From assembly GCA_035527715.1 (NCBI GenBank), contig DATKZY010000181.1:1-26077 (forward strand): a DNA stretch of 26,077 nt, read 5' to 3'. The stretch comes from DSUN01 sp035527715. GTDB lineage: Bacteria > Planctomycetota > PUPC01 > DSUN01. The notes below the pieces were generated by a model. The model searched no databases. It saw nothing but the letters and a program-made list of their open reading frames with translations, and was not told where the DNA came from. This document shows positions 1 through 6,817 of the stretch, piece after piece (position 1 is the first letter of the stretch; each line of letters starts with the position of its first letter). A program made the position numbers and the translations under genes.

Positions 1-2
1 GA

Positions 3-32
3 CACAAAGCCCTCCAGAAGTACAAGTCATGA
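3..32 (+). CDS. possible 3' end of an upstream gene (very uncertain)
   Basis: Reading from base 3, nine codons give HKALQKYKS and end in TGA at 30-32. This basic, helix-like tail would suit the C-terminus of a gene lying mostly left of the window. Only nine residues are visible, so this is a guess from codon appearance. The other two forward frames also stay open here. Confidence 0.2.
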   Translation, partial: HKALQKYKS

Positions 33-166
33 ATTGTCATGCGGTTGTAAGAGATTGTCATGCCTCACGGTTCCGGTTGTGCGAGCCAGGTTCGACGACT
101 CGCTGCTCTCCCAAAGCAACAACCGTGCCGAACAGTATTGGGCTACGCCTGTTTCTGGCACGCAAA

Positions 167-221
167 CCCACGGTTCCGCTTCGCTGCACCGTGGGCTTTA
201 CTCCGCCACGCCCTTCGGGCG
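167..221. repeat. pair of intergenic hairpins
   Basis: The first hairpin has 8-bp arms CCCACGGT (167-174) and ACCGTGGG (188-195) around a 13-base loop. The second has arms CGCCC (209-213) and GGGCG (217-221) around TTC. No T-run follows either, so an intrinsic terminator is not supported. They could be a REP-type dispersed repeat, but only one copy is visible. Confidence 0.5.
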
Positions 222-292
222 TTCGCCTGCCACCCCTTGACCGTAGGAGATTACACGCACCCCCCTGGGCCCATGTTGATTTGGCGTTCCGG

Positions 293-312
293 ACGTTGAC
301 GATGCGCAACAT
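293..312. promoter_or_regulatory. candidate enhancer-binding site, distal copy
   Basis: Imperfect dyad with the form GTTGACG-N5-CAACAT that matches the perfect dyad at 360-379 in 14 of 20 positions. The centres are about 67 bp apart. It lies roughly 220 bp upstream of the predicted start of the sigma-54 promoter. Role as an activator site is inferred. Confidence 0.4.
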
Positions 313-359
313 GCTTAAGTGCCAGCAGATGATAGAGATAGGGAGAATGGCTGTTCCTG

Positions 360-379
360 ATGTTGACGTCCGTCAACAT
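360..379. promoter_or_regulatory. candidate enhancer-binding site, proximal dyad
   Basis: Perfect inverted repeat: ATGTTGACG (360-368), two spacer bases, CGTCAACAT (371-379). Its centre is about 150 bp upstream of the transcription start predicted from the -24/-12 element at 494-510. That is the usual range for upstream activator sites of sigma-54 enhancer-binding proteins. Binding is inferred from symmetry, position and the second copy at 293-312. Confidence 0.5.
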
Positions 380-493
380 GCGGCCCGATCCCGCTTGGCG
401 CAGGCGAAGCGCGACGGACCCAACTGCGAGTCGTAAGTGCTTGCAGATAAAGGAGTAGTGGCTGAGCCAGGCCATACGGATTCTGCCATCCGG

Positions 494-510
494 CGGGCAT
501 GGAAATTGCT
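494..510 (+). promoter_or_regulatory. sigma-54 (-24/-12) promoter of the PEP-CTERM gene
   Basis: The 17 bases CGGGCATGGAAATTGCT match the RpoN consensus YTGGCACGRNNNTTGCW at 12 of the 14 defined positions. The invariant GG (496-497) and GC (508-509) have the required 10-bp spacing. Transcription would begin near 521, about 70 bases before the preferred start at 593. RpoN control of PEP-CTERM genes through the PrsK/PrsR pair is described in other exosortase-bearing bacteria, so the placement makes biological sense. Confidence 0.65.
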
Positions 511-592
511 TGCTTTGTATTCCTAATGTAGGTGTGTGATTGAGAAGAGACAAATGGGGCTCCTCAAGAGATTCGACGACAAGGAGTGGGCC

Positions 593-2086
593 ATGGCCAT
601 GCGAAGGTCGAGAGTGGGTGTGTGGCTGGCAATCTCCGCCGCGCTCGCGCTCGTGGCGTCGGCGCGGGCCAGCGTCATCGACGGCAGCTTCGAGAGCGGC
701 GGACTGGCCAACTGGACGGTCACCGGCTCCGCCGTGCAAGTGAGCTCGACCCAGGGCCGCACGGACGGGCTCAATGCCGTCGCCTGGAATAGCGGGAACC
801 TCGTCGGCACGTCGTCCATCGCCCAGACCTTCGCTACCGTCCCCGGCCAGCGCTACCTGCTCGAGTTCGACTACGGCGTCTACTTCGCCCAGTCGTCGGG
901 CACGCGGACTCAGCAGTTGATCGCGACAGTTCAGGGCCTCAGCGCGCTGCTCAACAAGACGATTTCCGGCACGGGACCGGGGACGGTCAACAATGACACG
1001 ACGTTCACCCGGTACTACCTCCCCTTCGTGGCCGACAGCGGGTCGGCGACGCTCACGTTCACCGATAACACGAGCGTGGCCAACTCCGCTTCGGCGGACG
1101 GCAATCTGGATAACGTAGTGGTGGCGGCGGCCGGGCCGGGCGTCGTGTCGCCCGGGGGCATCGGCACCGTGGGCACCGTGCGCTTCCAGAGCGGCAACGT
1201 GGCGCTCGCGACCGCGGGAGGAGTGGCCACACAGATCAACGACTACGCCGGCCCCCCCGCCGCGGTCGCCGGCCGCGCCATTGACGGCAACACGAATGGG
1301 TACTGGAGCGCCAGCTCCACCACGCACACCGCCACCGGCGGCCCGGGCGTCTGGTGGCAGGTCGCCCTCAGCGGCGAATACGCCATCCAGAACGTCACGC
1401 TGTTCAACCGCAGCGACGCCTGCCAGGACCGCCTCGTCGAGTTCACGGTCAATCTGCTCAACGGGGCCACGGGCGTGAACGTGCTCAATCCGTTCGACCT
1501 GGGGAACCCGAACGGCGCGAACACGAACCTCGACGGCGTGGCCGATAACGGCGCCAACTCGGCCCAGGCGTATCCGCAGTATGGCCTGTGCGTGAGCTTC
1601 GCGCCCAACACGATTGGCCAGACGGTGAGGGTCGAGCAGCTCGCAGTCGGGTGCGTCCTGTCGCTCGCGGAGGTGCAGGCCTGGGGCCTGGCCAGCTACA
1701 TCCAGCCGGCGGGCGACATCCTGAACATTGACATCGCCAGCGCCGCGTCGTTCGACTTCGTGAGCGTTGCCAGCCAGGCCCTCCTGGACGGGCTCCTCGC
1801 CGTGTCGCTGCTGCCCGGCAATGACCTCGACCCTCAGCAGACGATTGACGTGCTGATGGCCCAGTCGCTCACGCTCGGGCCCAACTTCGCCCTGGGCGGG
1901 GCCGCCGGGGACTTCTTCACGTACAGGGTCCTCACCGACCCGCAGTCGGGCTTCCAGATGCTGGAGCTCGAGTACAACTACGTACCCGAGCCCGGCGCGC
2001 TTGCCCTTCTCGCCCTGGGGGGCATGGGCCTTCTTCGCCGGCGTCGTCGCGCACGGCGCGCGCGGGGCCTCCCTTGTTGTGAGTAG
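593..2086 (+). CDS. PEP-CTERM sorted surface protein with F5/8 type C (fucolectin-like) domain
   Basis: Exported, probably carbohydrate-binding surface protein of 497 residues. The ATG at 593 is preferred because AAGGAG (581-586) sits six bases upstream and the product then opens with a signal peptide (MAMRRSR followed by a hydrophobic stretch ending near SARA, residue 26). GTG 536 and ATG 554 lie in frame upstream. After an N-terminal beta-sandwich-like region comes a discoidin/fucolectin-type module (about 205-365) with AIDGN, WWQVAL, FNRSDAC and a closing LAEVQAWG. A region resembling beta-rich modules next to sorting signals follows. The C-terminus has VPEP at 464, a hydrophobic segment and an arginine cluster, which is the exosortase sorting signal. 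The exosortase itself is not in the window. A sigma-54-type control region lies upstream. Confidence 0.88.
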   Translation: MAMRRSRVGVWLAISAALALVASARASVIDGSFESGGLANWTVTGSAVQVSSTQGRTDGLNAVAWNSGNLVGTSSIAQTFATVPGQRYLLEFDYGVYFAQSSGTRTQQLIATVQGLSALLNKTISGTGPGTVNNDTTFTRYYLPFVADSGSATLTFTDNTSVANSASADGNLDNVVVAAAGPGVVSPGGIGTVGTVRFQSGNVALATAGGVATQINDYAGPPAAVAGRAIDGNTNGYWSASSTTHTATGGPGVWWQVALSGEYAIQNVTLFNRSDACQDRLVEFTVNLLNGATGVNVLNPFDLGNPNGANTNLDGVADNGANSAQAYPQYGLCVSFAPNTIGQTVRVEQLAVGCVLSLAEVQAWGLASYIQPAGDILNIDIASAASFDFVSVASQALLDGLLAVSLLPGNDLDPQQTIDVLMAQSLTLGPNFALGGAAGDFFTYRVLTDPQSGFQMLELEYNYVPEPGALALLALGGMGLLRRRRRARRARGLPCCE

Positions 2087-2212
2087 CTGCGGCGCCCTTC
2101 GGCACGGGGCCCGGCCGCGGAGCCGTGGCGCCCACGGGCGGCCGGCTTGCGACGGTCCGGGGCCGGGCAGAAGAGTCCCGGGGCACGAGCCCGGCTCGGC
2201 TCGGCTCGCCTC

Positions 2213-2241
2213 TTGCAGCGCCTTCGCCCATCCTCTACAAT
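2213..2241 (+). promoter_or_regulatory. sigma-70-type promoter
   Basis: TTGCAG (2213-2218), a 17-bp spacer and TACAAT (2236-2241). Transcription would start near 2248, giving a leader of about 32 bases to the GTG at 2280. No protein-like frame competes with it. Confidence 0.6.
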
Positions 2242-2279
2242 GCTGCCGGGGAAGCCACTCCGTTTTGGAGAATCCACCC

Positions 2280-3053
2280 GTGCGCACCGATCTCGTGCTG
2301 ACCGTGGCCCAGTCGAAGCGGCTGATCGCCAAGGGCGTGGCGAAGTACCAGCCCGTGCAGGAGGCCCTGGCCAACGGCACCGTGGCCATCGCAAAGGGGG
2401 GCACGAACGCCTACGTCGTCGAGGAAATCCTCGGCAAGCCGATCGAGAAGCGCCACTACGTGCTCGGCCAGGTGCTGCCCGCGGGGGTATCGCGGGCCGA
2501 CGCGGACCTGTCGGCCGACGTGCCCGACGTGGTGCTGGTGAAGGGCCAGCCCGTCGAGGGCGCGACGGCCACAGGCGCGGTGGCCGAGATGAAGGCGGGC
2601 GACGTGTTCCTCAAGGGCGCCAACGCGCTGAACTACGCGGCTCGCGTGGCCGGCCTGCTCGTCGGGCACCCGACGGGCGGCACGCTCGGCGCCGTGCTCG
2701 GCACGCTGGTGGCCCGCCGCATCCGGCTGCTCATCCCCGTGGGGCTCGAGAAGGACATCCCGAGCTACATCCCCGAGGCGGCCCGCAAACTCGAGGCCGA
2801 GGGCGGCAGCGGCCCCTCGCTGTGGCCGATGCACGGCGACATCTTCACCGAGATCGAGGCGCTGTGGAACCTGTGCGGCGTGCAGGCCGTGCCCATCGGG
2901 GCCGGCGGCGTCGCGGGCGCCGAGGGCGCCGTGTGGCTCGCCTGCTTCGGCGAGGCCGAGCAGATTGATGCCGTGAAGGCCCTGGCCGAGCAGCTCAAGG
3001 CCGAGCCGCCGTTTGCGCCCATGCCGCACGGAACGCGAGGTCAGTCTCAATAG
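2280..3053 (+). CDS. conserved-looking hypothetical protein (family not recognised)
   Basis: Protein of 257 residues that I cannot place in a family. The GTG at 2280 is chosen because GGAG (2267-2270) precedes it at nine bases and a good promoter lies just upstream. The frame is open further upstream, but that part translates into low-complexity sequence. No signal peptide or clear membrane segment is seen. Glycine-rich stretches such as KGGTNAY, FLKGANALN, HPTGGTLG and IGAGGVAGAEG suggest a soluble alpha/beta protein that could bind a phosphate or nucleotide; this is only an impression. The last codon is part of a palindrome (3053-3075), and rimO begins 43 bases later on the same strand, so co-transcription is likely. 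Confidence 0.75.
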   Translation: MRTDLVLTVAQSKRLIAKGVAKYQPVQEALANGTVAIAKGGTNAYVVEEILGKPIEKRHYVLGQVLPAGVSRADADLSADVPDVVLVKGQPVEGATATGAVAEMKAGDVFLKGANALNYAARVAGLLVGHPTGGTLGAVLGTLVARRIRLLIPVGLEKDIPSYIPEAARKLEAEGGSGPSLWPMHGDIFTEIEALWNLCGVQAVPIGAGGVAGAEGAVWLACFGEAEQIDAVKALAEQLKAEPPFAPMPHGTRGQSQ

Positions 3054-3075
3054 GACCTATGGGACCCATAGGTCC
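3053..3075. repeat. GGACCTATGGG palindrome on a stop codon
   Basis: Perfect inverted repeat with 11-bp arms GGACCTATGGG (3053-3063) and CCCATAGGTCC (3065-3075) around a single A. The left arm begins on the last base of the TAG stop of the preceding gene. A 10-bp stem with a 3-base loop could form in RNA, but no T-run follows. A related palindrome occupies the same relation to a stop codon at 4957-4970. Confidence 0.75.
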
Positions 3076-3096
3076 CAATGCTGGCAGGAACTGGCC

Positions 3097-4488
3097 TTGG
3101 CCAAGCACCCAAAGCGACAACACCGAATCGGCCTGATCAGCCTGGGGTGCGCGAAGAACGAGGTGGATGCGGAGCGCATCCTGGGCGCGGCCGCCGAGGC
3201 GGGTTGGGTGGTCTGCGGCGACCCGGCCGACGCCGACGTGGTGGTGGTGAACACCTGCGCGTTCATCGAGGCGGCGAAGAGCGAGTCGCTGGGCGCCATC
3301 CACGACGCCCTGGGCCTGAAGGCCACGGGGCGATGCCGCGCCGTGGTCGTGGCCGGGTGCATGGCCGAGCGCTACGGCCGCGAGTTGAGCCACGAGCTGC
3401 CCGGGGTGGACGCCTGGGTGGGCGTGGCCGAGCCGTGTCGGGTGCCCGAGGTGGCCGCGGGGCTGCTGGCCCGGCCCGCGGGCGAGCCGGTCGTCCGCGT
3501 GGCGCCGTTGCCGCGGAGGTTCGGGGACGAGGGGGCGCGCCTGCGCATCACGCCCAGGCACTACGCCTACCTTCGCATCGCCGAGGGCTGCGACAACCGC
3601 TGCGCCTACTGCGCGATCCCGCTCATCCGCGGGCCGCTGCGCAGCAAGCCCCTCGAGGTCTGCCTCCGCGAGGCCCGGCAGCTCGCCGCCGACGGCTGCC
3701 GCGAGCTGATCCTGATCGCGCAGGACACGACGAACTACGGCCTCGACCTCTACGGCCACCGCGCGCTGCCCATGCTCCTGGCGCAGTTCGCCGAGGTGGA
3801 GCCGCTCCGCTGGCTGCGCGTGCTCTACTCCCACCCCGCGCACTTCGACGCGGCGGCCGTCGAGGCATTCGCCTCGACGGCCAGGCTGTGCCCCTACGTG
3901 GACCTGCCCATTCAGCACGCCAGCGACCCCGTGCTCGAGCGGATGGGCCGCGGCACCACCCGGCGGGCCATGGCCGACCTCTTCACCCGCCTCCGCGAGC
4001 GAATCCCCAACCTGGTCTTGCGCACGACCGTGCTCGTCGGGTATCCTGGCGAGACGGAGAAGGACTTCGCGGCGCTCCTCGACTTCATCGAGGAGGTGGA
4101 GTTCGACCGCCTCGGCGCGTTCGCCTACTCGGAGGAGGACGGCACGCGGGCGGTCGTCGAGGGGCCTGCGGTGCCGGAGGCCGTGCGGGCCGCCCGCCGC
4201 GACGAGGTGATGCGGCGGCAGCAGGCCATCGCGTTCCGCAAGGCCGCGGTGCGGGTGGGCGCGCGGGCCGAGGTGGTGCTGGACCGCCGCCTGGGCCGCG
4301 GGGTGTTCGCGGGCCGCAGCATGGCCGAGGCGCCCGACGTGGATCCCATTCTCCGCGTCCGCGGCCCGCGCCTGAGGCCGGGGCAATTCGTCGAGGTGGA
4401 GATCACCGATGCGACTGGGTACGATCTGGAAGCCAGGGTGGGGGGCAAGCCGTCGGGCCGAAAGGAGGCCCATGGACCGCGTGCGTGA
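3097..4488 (+). CDS. rimO: ribosomal protein S12 methylthiotransferase RimO
   Basis: Radical SAM enzyme that adds a methylthio group to a conserved aspartate of ribosomal protein S12; cytoplasmic, 463 residues from TTG 3097. That start is preferred because AGGA (3086-3089) lies seven bases upstream and the product begins just before the UPF0004 domain. A TTG at 3013 would overlap the previous gene. The N-terminal cluster cysteines are C18 (SLGCAKN), C54 (NTCAFI) and C88 (AGCMAE). The radical SAM CxxxCxxC motif is C165-C169-C172 (CDNRCAYC). LILIAQDTTNYG, YVDLPIQHA and the ending FVEVEITDATGYDLEA, a TRAM domain, fit RimO better than MiaB. The 3' end overlaps pgpA by 17 bases. Confidence 0.93.
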   Translation: MAKHPKRQHRIGLISLGCAKNEVDAERILGAAAEAGWVVCGDPADADVVVVNTCAFIEAAKSESLGAIHDALGLKATGRCRAVVVAGCMAERYGRELSHELPGVDAWVGVAEPCRVPEVAAGLLARPAGEPVVRVAPLPRRFGDEGARLRITPRHYAYLRIAEGCDNRCAYCAIPLIRGPLRSKPLEVCLREARQLAADGCRELILIAQDTTNYGLDLYGHRALPMLLAQFAEVEPLRWLRVLYSHPAHFDAAAVEAFASTARLCPYVDLPIQHASDPVLERMGRGTTRRAMADLFTRLRERIPNLVLRTTVLVGYPGETEKDFAALLDFIEEVEFDRLGAFAYSEEDGTRAVVEGPAVPEAVRAARRDEVMRRQQAIAFRKAAVRVGARAEVVLDRRLGRGVFAGRSMAEAPDVDPILRVRGPRLRPGQFVEVEITDATGYDLEARVGGKPSGRKEAHGPRA

Positions 4489-4957
4489 GTGGGCCGTGAG
4501 CTGCTTCTACCTGGGCGAGTTCCCCTTCGCCTCGGGCACGGCGGGCAGCCTGGGGGCCGTGGCGCTGTACCTCGTCGCCGCGCTGCGGCTCGATGGGCGC
4601 GCCCTCAGCCTGGTCGTGGGCGCCGCGGGCCTGCTCTTCGCCGTCGTCGGCATCGCGCTCGGCCACTGGGCACAGGTCCGCTACGACAGCCGCGACCCCC
4701 GCCAGTTCGTCCTCGACGAGGCGGCGGGCCAGATGCTCGCCCTCGTGGGCGTCACGCCGCTTGTGATGCTCGAGCTGGCGCGCTGGAAGGTCGCCCTGGC
4801 GGCCTTCCTGTTCTTCCGCATCTGCGATGTCATCAAGCCCTTCCCCGCCGGCCGCGCGGAGACGCTCAACGCCGGGTGGGGCATCGTGCTCGACGACGTG
4901 GTCGCCGGCGTGTATGCCGCGGCGCTGACGCATTTGTGGTTCCACTTCATCGCATAG
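4472..4957 (+). CDS. pgpA: phosphatidylglycerophosphatase A
   Basis: Small inner-membrane enzyme (161 residues) that dephosphorylates phosphatidylglycerol phosphate, the last step of phosphatidylglycerol synthesis. PgpA family signatures run the full length: FPFASGTAGSLGA near the N-terminus, FVLDEAAGQ with the acidic pair in the middle, and FRICDVIKPFPAGRAE followed by GWGIVLDDVVAGVYA. Three or four hydrophobic segments are visible. ATG 4472 follows AAAGGAGG (4461-4468) with a short three-base spacer; GTG 4481 in frame is the alternative. The gene overlaps the end of rimO, implying translational coupling, and its TAG stop is shared with the palindrome at 4957-4970. Confidence 0.92.
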   Translation: MDRVREWAVSCFYLGEFPFASGTAGSLGAVALYLVAALRLDGRALSLVVGAAGLLFAVVGIALGHWAQVRYDSRDPRQFVLDEAAGQMLALVGVTPLVMLELARWKVALAAFLFFRICDVIKPFPAGRAETLNAGWGIVLDDVVAGVYAAALTHLWFHFIA

Positions 4958-4970
4958 GACCTATAGGTCC
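4957..4970. repeat. GGACCTATAGGTCC palindrome on a stop codon
   Basis: Perfect 14-bp palindrome whose first base is the last base of the pgpA TAG stop. It is followed by GATTTTG, so it could act as a weak terminator-like hairpin with a 5-bp stem and TATA loop. It shares the ATAGGACCTAT core with the copy at 3053-3075 and the same position relative to a stop codon. Confidence 0.7.
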
Positions 4971-4993
4971 GATTTTGAGCCAGGAGGTGGCCC

Positions 4994-6016
4994 GTGAAGT
5001 CTCTCAACACCGCTGTGGTGGGCTGCGGCCTCTTCGGCGAAAACCACGTGAGGGCCTACGCCCAGCACCCGCGCGCCCGATGCGTCGCCGTCTACGACCT
5101 CAACCGCAACCGAGCCAAGGAGATCGCGAGGAAGTACGGCGCCAAGGCCGTGCGGACCCTCGACGCCATCGCCGGCGACAGGGCGATCCAGGCCGTCTCG
5201 ATTGCCACGCCCGACTTCGCGCACACCGACACGGCGCTCAAGCTCCTCGCCGCGGGGAAGCACCTGCTCATCGAGAAGCCCATCACCACGTCCACCGCCG
5301 AGGCGCGCCGCATCCTCGCCGCCGCGAAGAAGGCCCGCCGCACCGTGATGGTGGACTTTCATAACCACTGGAATCCCCCCTTCCTCGCCCTCAAGCAGCG
5401 GATCGAGGCCGGCGAGCTGGGCACGCCCGTCATGGGCTACATCCGTCTGTCGAATCCGCTCTCAGTTCCCTTCGGCATGCTCTCGTGGGCCGGCAAGAGC
5501 GGCCCGCACTGGTTCCTGCTGCCGCACGCGGTGGACCTGATGCGCTGGCTCATCGGCCGGCAGAAGGCCCTGCGCGTGACGGCCCACGCGCGCCGCACCA
5601 TTCTGAAAAAGAAGGGCGCCGACACCTACGACGCCATCCAGGCCACCGTGGTGTTCGAGGACTGCTTCGCCACCTTCGAGACCTGCTGGATTCTGCCGAA
5701 GAGCTGGCCCACGCTCATTGACTTCCAGATGAGCCTCGTCGGCTCGAAGAGCACCGCACAGGTCAACTGCACCGAGCAGGGCCTGCGCGTTGCCGGCCCG
5801 CAGCGGTTCGAGACGCCGTTCACCGCCGGCCTTCTCGACGCCTTCGGCGTGCCGCACGGCTTCGTGGTCATGCCCATCTACCATTTCGTGGACTGCATTC
5901 TCGACGGCAAGCAGCCCGTGGTGACCGCCGCCGACGGCCTCGCCGCCACCCAGATCATCGAGGCCATGGTCCGCTCGATCGAGGAGCAGCGGACCGTCGA
6001 GATCCGCGAGGTGTGA
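4994..6016 (+). CDS. Gfo/Idh/MocA family NAD(P)-dependent oxidoreductase
   Basis: Cytoplasmic sugar or cyclitol dehydrogenase-like protein of 340 residues. The GTG at 4994 follows AGGAGG (4982-4987) at six bases. The N-terminal Rossmann fold shows VVGCGLFG (G10, G12, G15) for dinucleotide binding. EKP at 94-96 (LLIEKPIT) is the family lysine motif. The C-terminal alpha/beta domain has GPHWFLLPHAVDLMRWL, whose histidine and aspartate match the usual catalytic HxxDxxR-type region. Substrate cannot be read from the sequence; relatives act on inositols, gluco-configured sugars and amino sugars. It lies 36 bases after pgpA but is functionally unrelated to it. Confidence 0.9.
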   Translation: MKSLNTAVVGCGLFGENHVRAYAQHPRARCVAVYDLNRNRAKEIARKYGAKAVRTLDAIAGDRAIQAVSIATPDFAHTDTALKLLAAGKHLLIEKPITTSTAEARRILAAAKKARRTVMVDFHNHWNPPFLALKQRIEAGELGTPVMGYIRLSNPLSVPFGMLSWAGKSGPHWFLLPHAVDLMRWLIGRQKALRVTAHARRTILKKKGADTYDAIQATVVFEDCFATFETCWILPKSWPTLIDFQMSLVGSKSTAQVNCTEQGLRVAGPQRFETPFTAGLLDAFGVPHGFVVMPIYHFVDCILDGKQPVVTAADGLAATQIIEAMVRSIEEQRTVEIREV

Positions 6017-6038
6017 CCCGGCAGCCAGGCGCTGCTGC

Positions 6039-6067
6039 TTGCTTTTCGGTTTCCGGCGCACCATAAT
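6039..6067 (+). promoter_or_regulatory. sigma-70-type promoter of the mntA-hepT pair
   Basis: TTGCTT (6039-6044), a 17-bp spacer and CATAAT (6062-6067). The predicted start near 6074 leaves only about a dozen leader bases, including the GGAGG-like ribosome site before ATG 6086. Confidence 0.5.
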
Positions 6068-6085
6068 GGAGGGAGGAGAATCCCG

Positions 6086-6397
6086 ATGGTCCCGGTGATT
6101 GAGCAGAACCGAGATGAGCTCTTGGAGCTGTGCCGCCGGTTCAAGGTCCGGCGCCTCGAGCTCTTCGGCTCGGCCGCCGCGGGCGAGGGCTTCCGCGCCC
6201 ACGACAGCGATCTCGACTTCCTCGTGGAGTTTCTGCCGCTGGAGCCGGGAACCCATGCCGATGCCTACTTCGGCCTCCTGGCGGCGCTTGAGGACCTTCT
6301 TGGGCGCCCCGTGGACCTGGTCATGACCCGAGCCATCACCAACCCGTACTTCCTCGAATCCGTCAACCGAACCCGACGGGTGGTCTATGCAGCTTGA
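6086..6397 (+). CDS. mntA: MntA-type nucleotidyltransferase antitoxin
   Basis: Minimal nucleotidyltransferase of 103 residues, the antitoxin half of a HepT/MntA (HEPN/MNT) module. In the characterised systems MntA transfers AMP groups to a tyrosine of HepT and so blocks its RNase activity. The signature G28-S29 followed by S41-D42-L43-D44 (FGSAAAGEG and DSDLDFLVEF) supplies the metal-binding aspartates. GPRPVDLVMT-like strands follow (GRPVDLVMT). ATG 6086 is preceded by a strong GGAGGGAGGAG tract. Its end overlaps hepT by 11 bases, and the pair has its own predicted promoter. Confidence 0.88.
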   Translation: MVPVIEQNRDELLELCRRFKVRRLELFGSAAAGEGFRAHDSDLDFLVEFLPLEPGTHADAYFGLLAALEDLLGRPVDLVMTRAITNPYFLESVNRTRRVVYAA

Positions 6398-6731
6398 GGC
6401 GAAGAAGCTCCTCGAAGACATGCGCCAGGCCGCGACGCTCATCCTGGAGTTCACCGCGGGTAAGGCCTTCGACGACTACGCCTGCGACGCACTGCTGCGC
6501 TCTGCGGTTCAACGCCAGTTTGAGATCATCGGCGAAGCCCTGAGCCGCTTGGCCAGGCGCGACCCGGCCACCGCGTCGCGCATCACCGAGCGCCGGCAAG
6601 TCGTCTCCTTTCGAAACGTCCTCATCCACGGCTACGACATCGTGGACGACCAGGTCGTGTGGGACGTCGTGTGCCACAAGCTCCCGACCCTACTGGCGGA
6701 GGTCAAAGCCCTTCTGGGCGAGAGGGCCTAG
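6387..6731 (+). CDS. hepT: HepT-type HEPN toxin (DUF86 family)
   Basis: HEPN-fold RNase toxin of 114 residues, partner of the preceding nucleotidyltransferase. The catalytic Rx4HxY motif is intact as R76-N-V-L-I-H81-G-Y83 (SFRNVLIHGYD). The tyrosine is the residue that MntA AMPylates in studied systems. The helical DUF86 body includes RQFEIIGEALSRLA. ATG 6387 overlaps the antitoxin end, which enforces coupled translation. All key residues of both partners are present, so the module looks active rather than decayed. RNA target is not predictable. Confidence 0.9.
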   Translation: MQLEAKKLLEDMRQAATLILEFTAGKAFDDYACDALLRSAVQRQFEIIGEALSRLARRDPATASRITERRQVVSFRNVLIHGYDIVDDQVVWDVVCHKLPTLLAEVKALLGERA

Positions 6732-6771
6732 CGGGCGCTGCGCCGACAGCCGGCCCCCTTGACCAAGAGAA

Positions 6772-6798
6772 GTCCCATCAGTCCTATCGGTCCTATCC
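6772..6798. repeat. three 9-bp tandem units (GTCCYATCN)
   Basis: Units GTCCCATCA (6772-6780), GTCCTATCG (6781-6789) and GTCCTATCC (6790-6798) stand in tandem directly upstream of the DUF6807 gene. The TCCTAT core recalls the palindromes at 3053 and 4957. TTGACC (6759-6764) lies 17 bp before a TCCTAT, so the array might also supply a weak -10 element. Confidence 0.6.
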
Positions 6799-6817
6799 GT
6801 GTTCACAGGAGACCGCA

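Larger units (their letters stand above)
33..535. other. non-coding upstream region of the PEP-CTERM gene
   Basis: No reading frame here looks like a protein: the short frames have no sensible composition, ribosome site or family resemblance. The interval instead holds repeated GTCATG boxes (26-62), two hairpins (167-195 and 209-221), two matching dyad boxes (293-312 and 360-379) and a sigma-54-type promoter (494-510). The last three lie in the right order and spacing to form the control region of the gene starting at 593. Confidence 0.6.

Noticed and set aside
60..130. Possible tRNA suggested by GGTTCGAC near 88
   Set aside because: No acceptor stem, D-arm or anticodon stem could be paired around it.
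251..2404. Long open frame on the minus strand opposite the PEP-CTERM gene
   Set aside because: Low-complexity arginine/glycine-rich translation caused by high GC in the shadow of a gene with signal peptide, domains and sorting signal.
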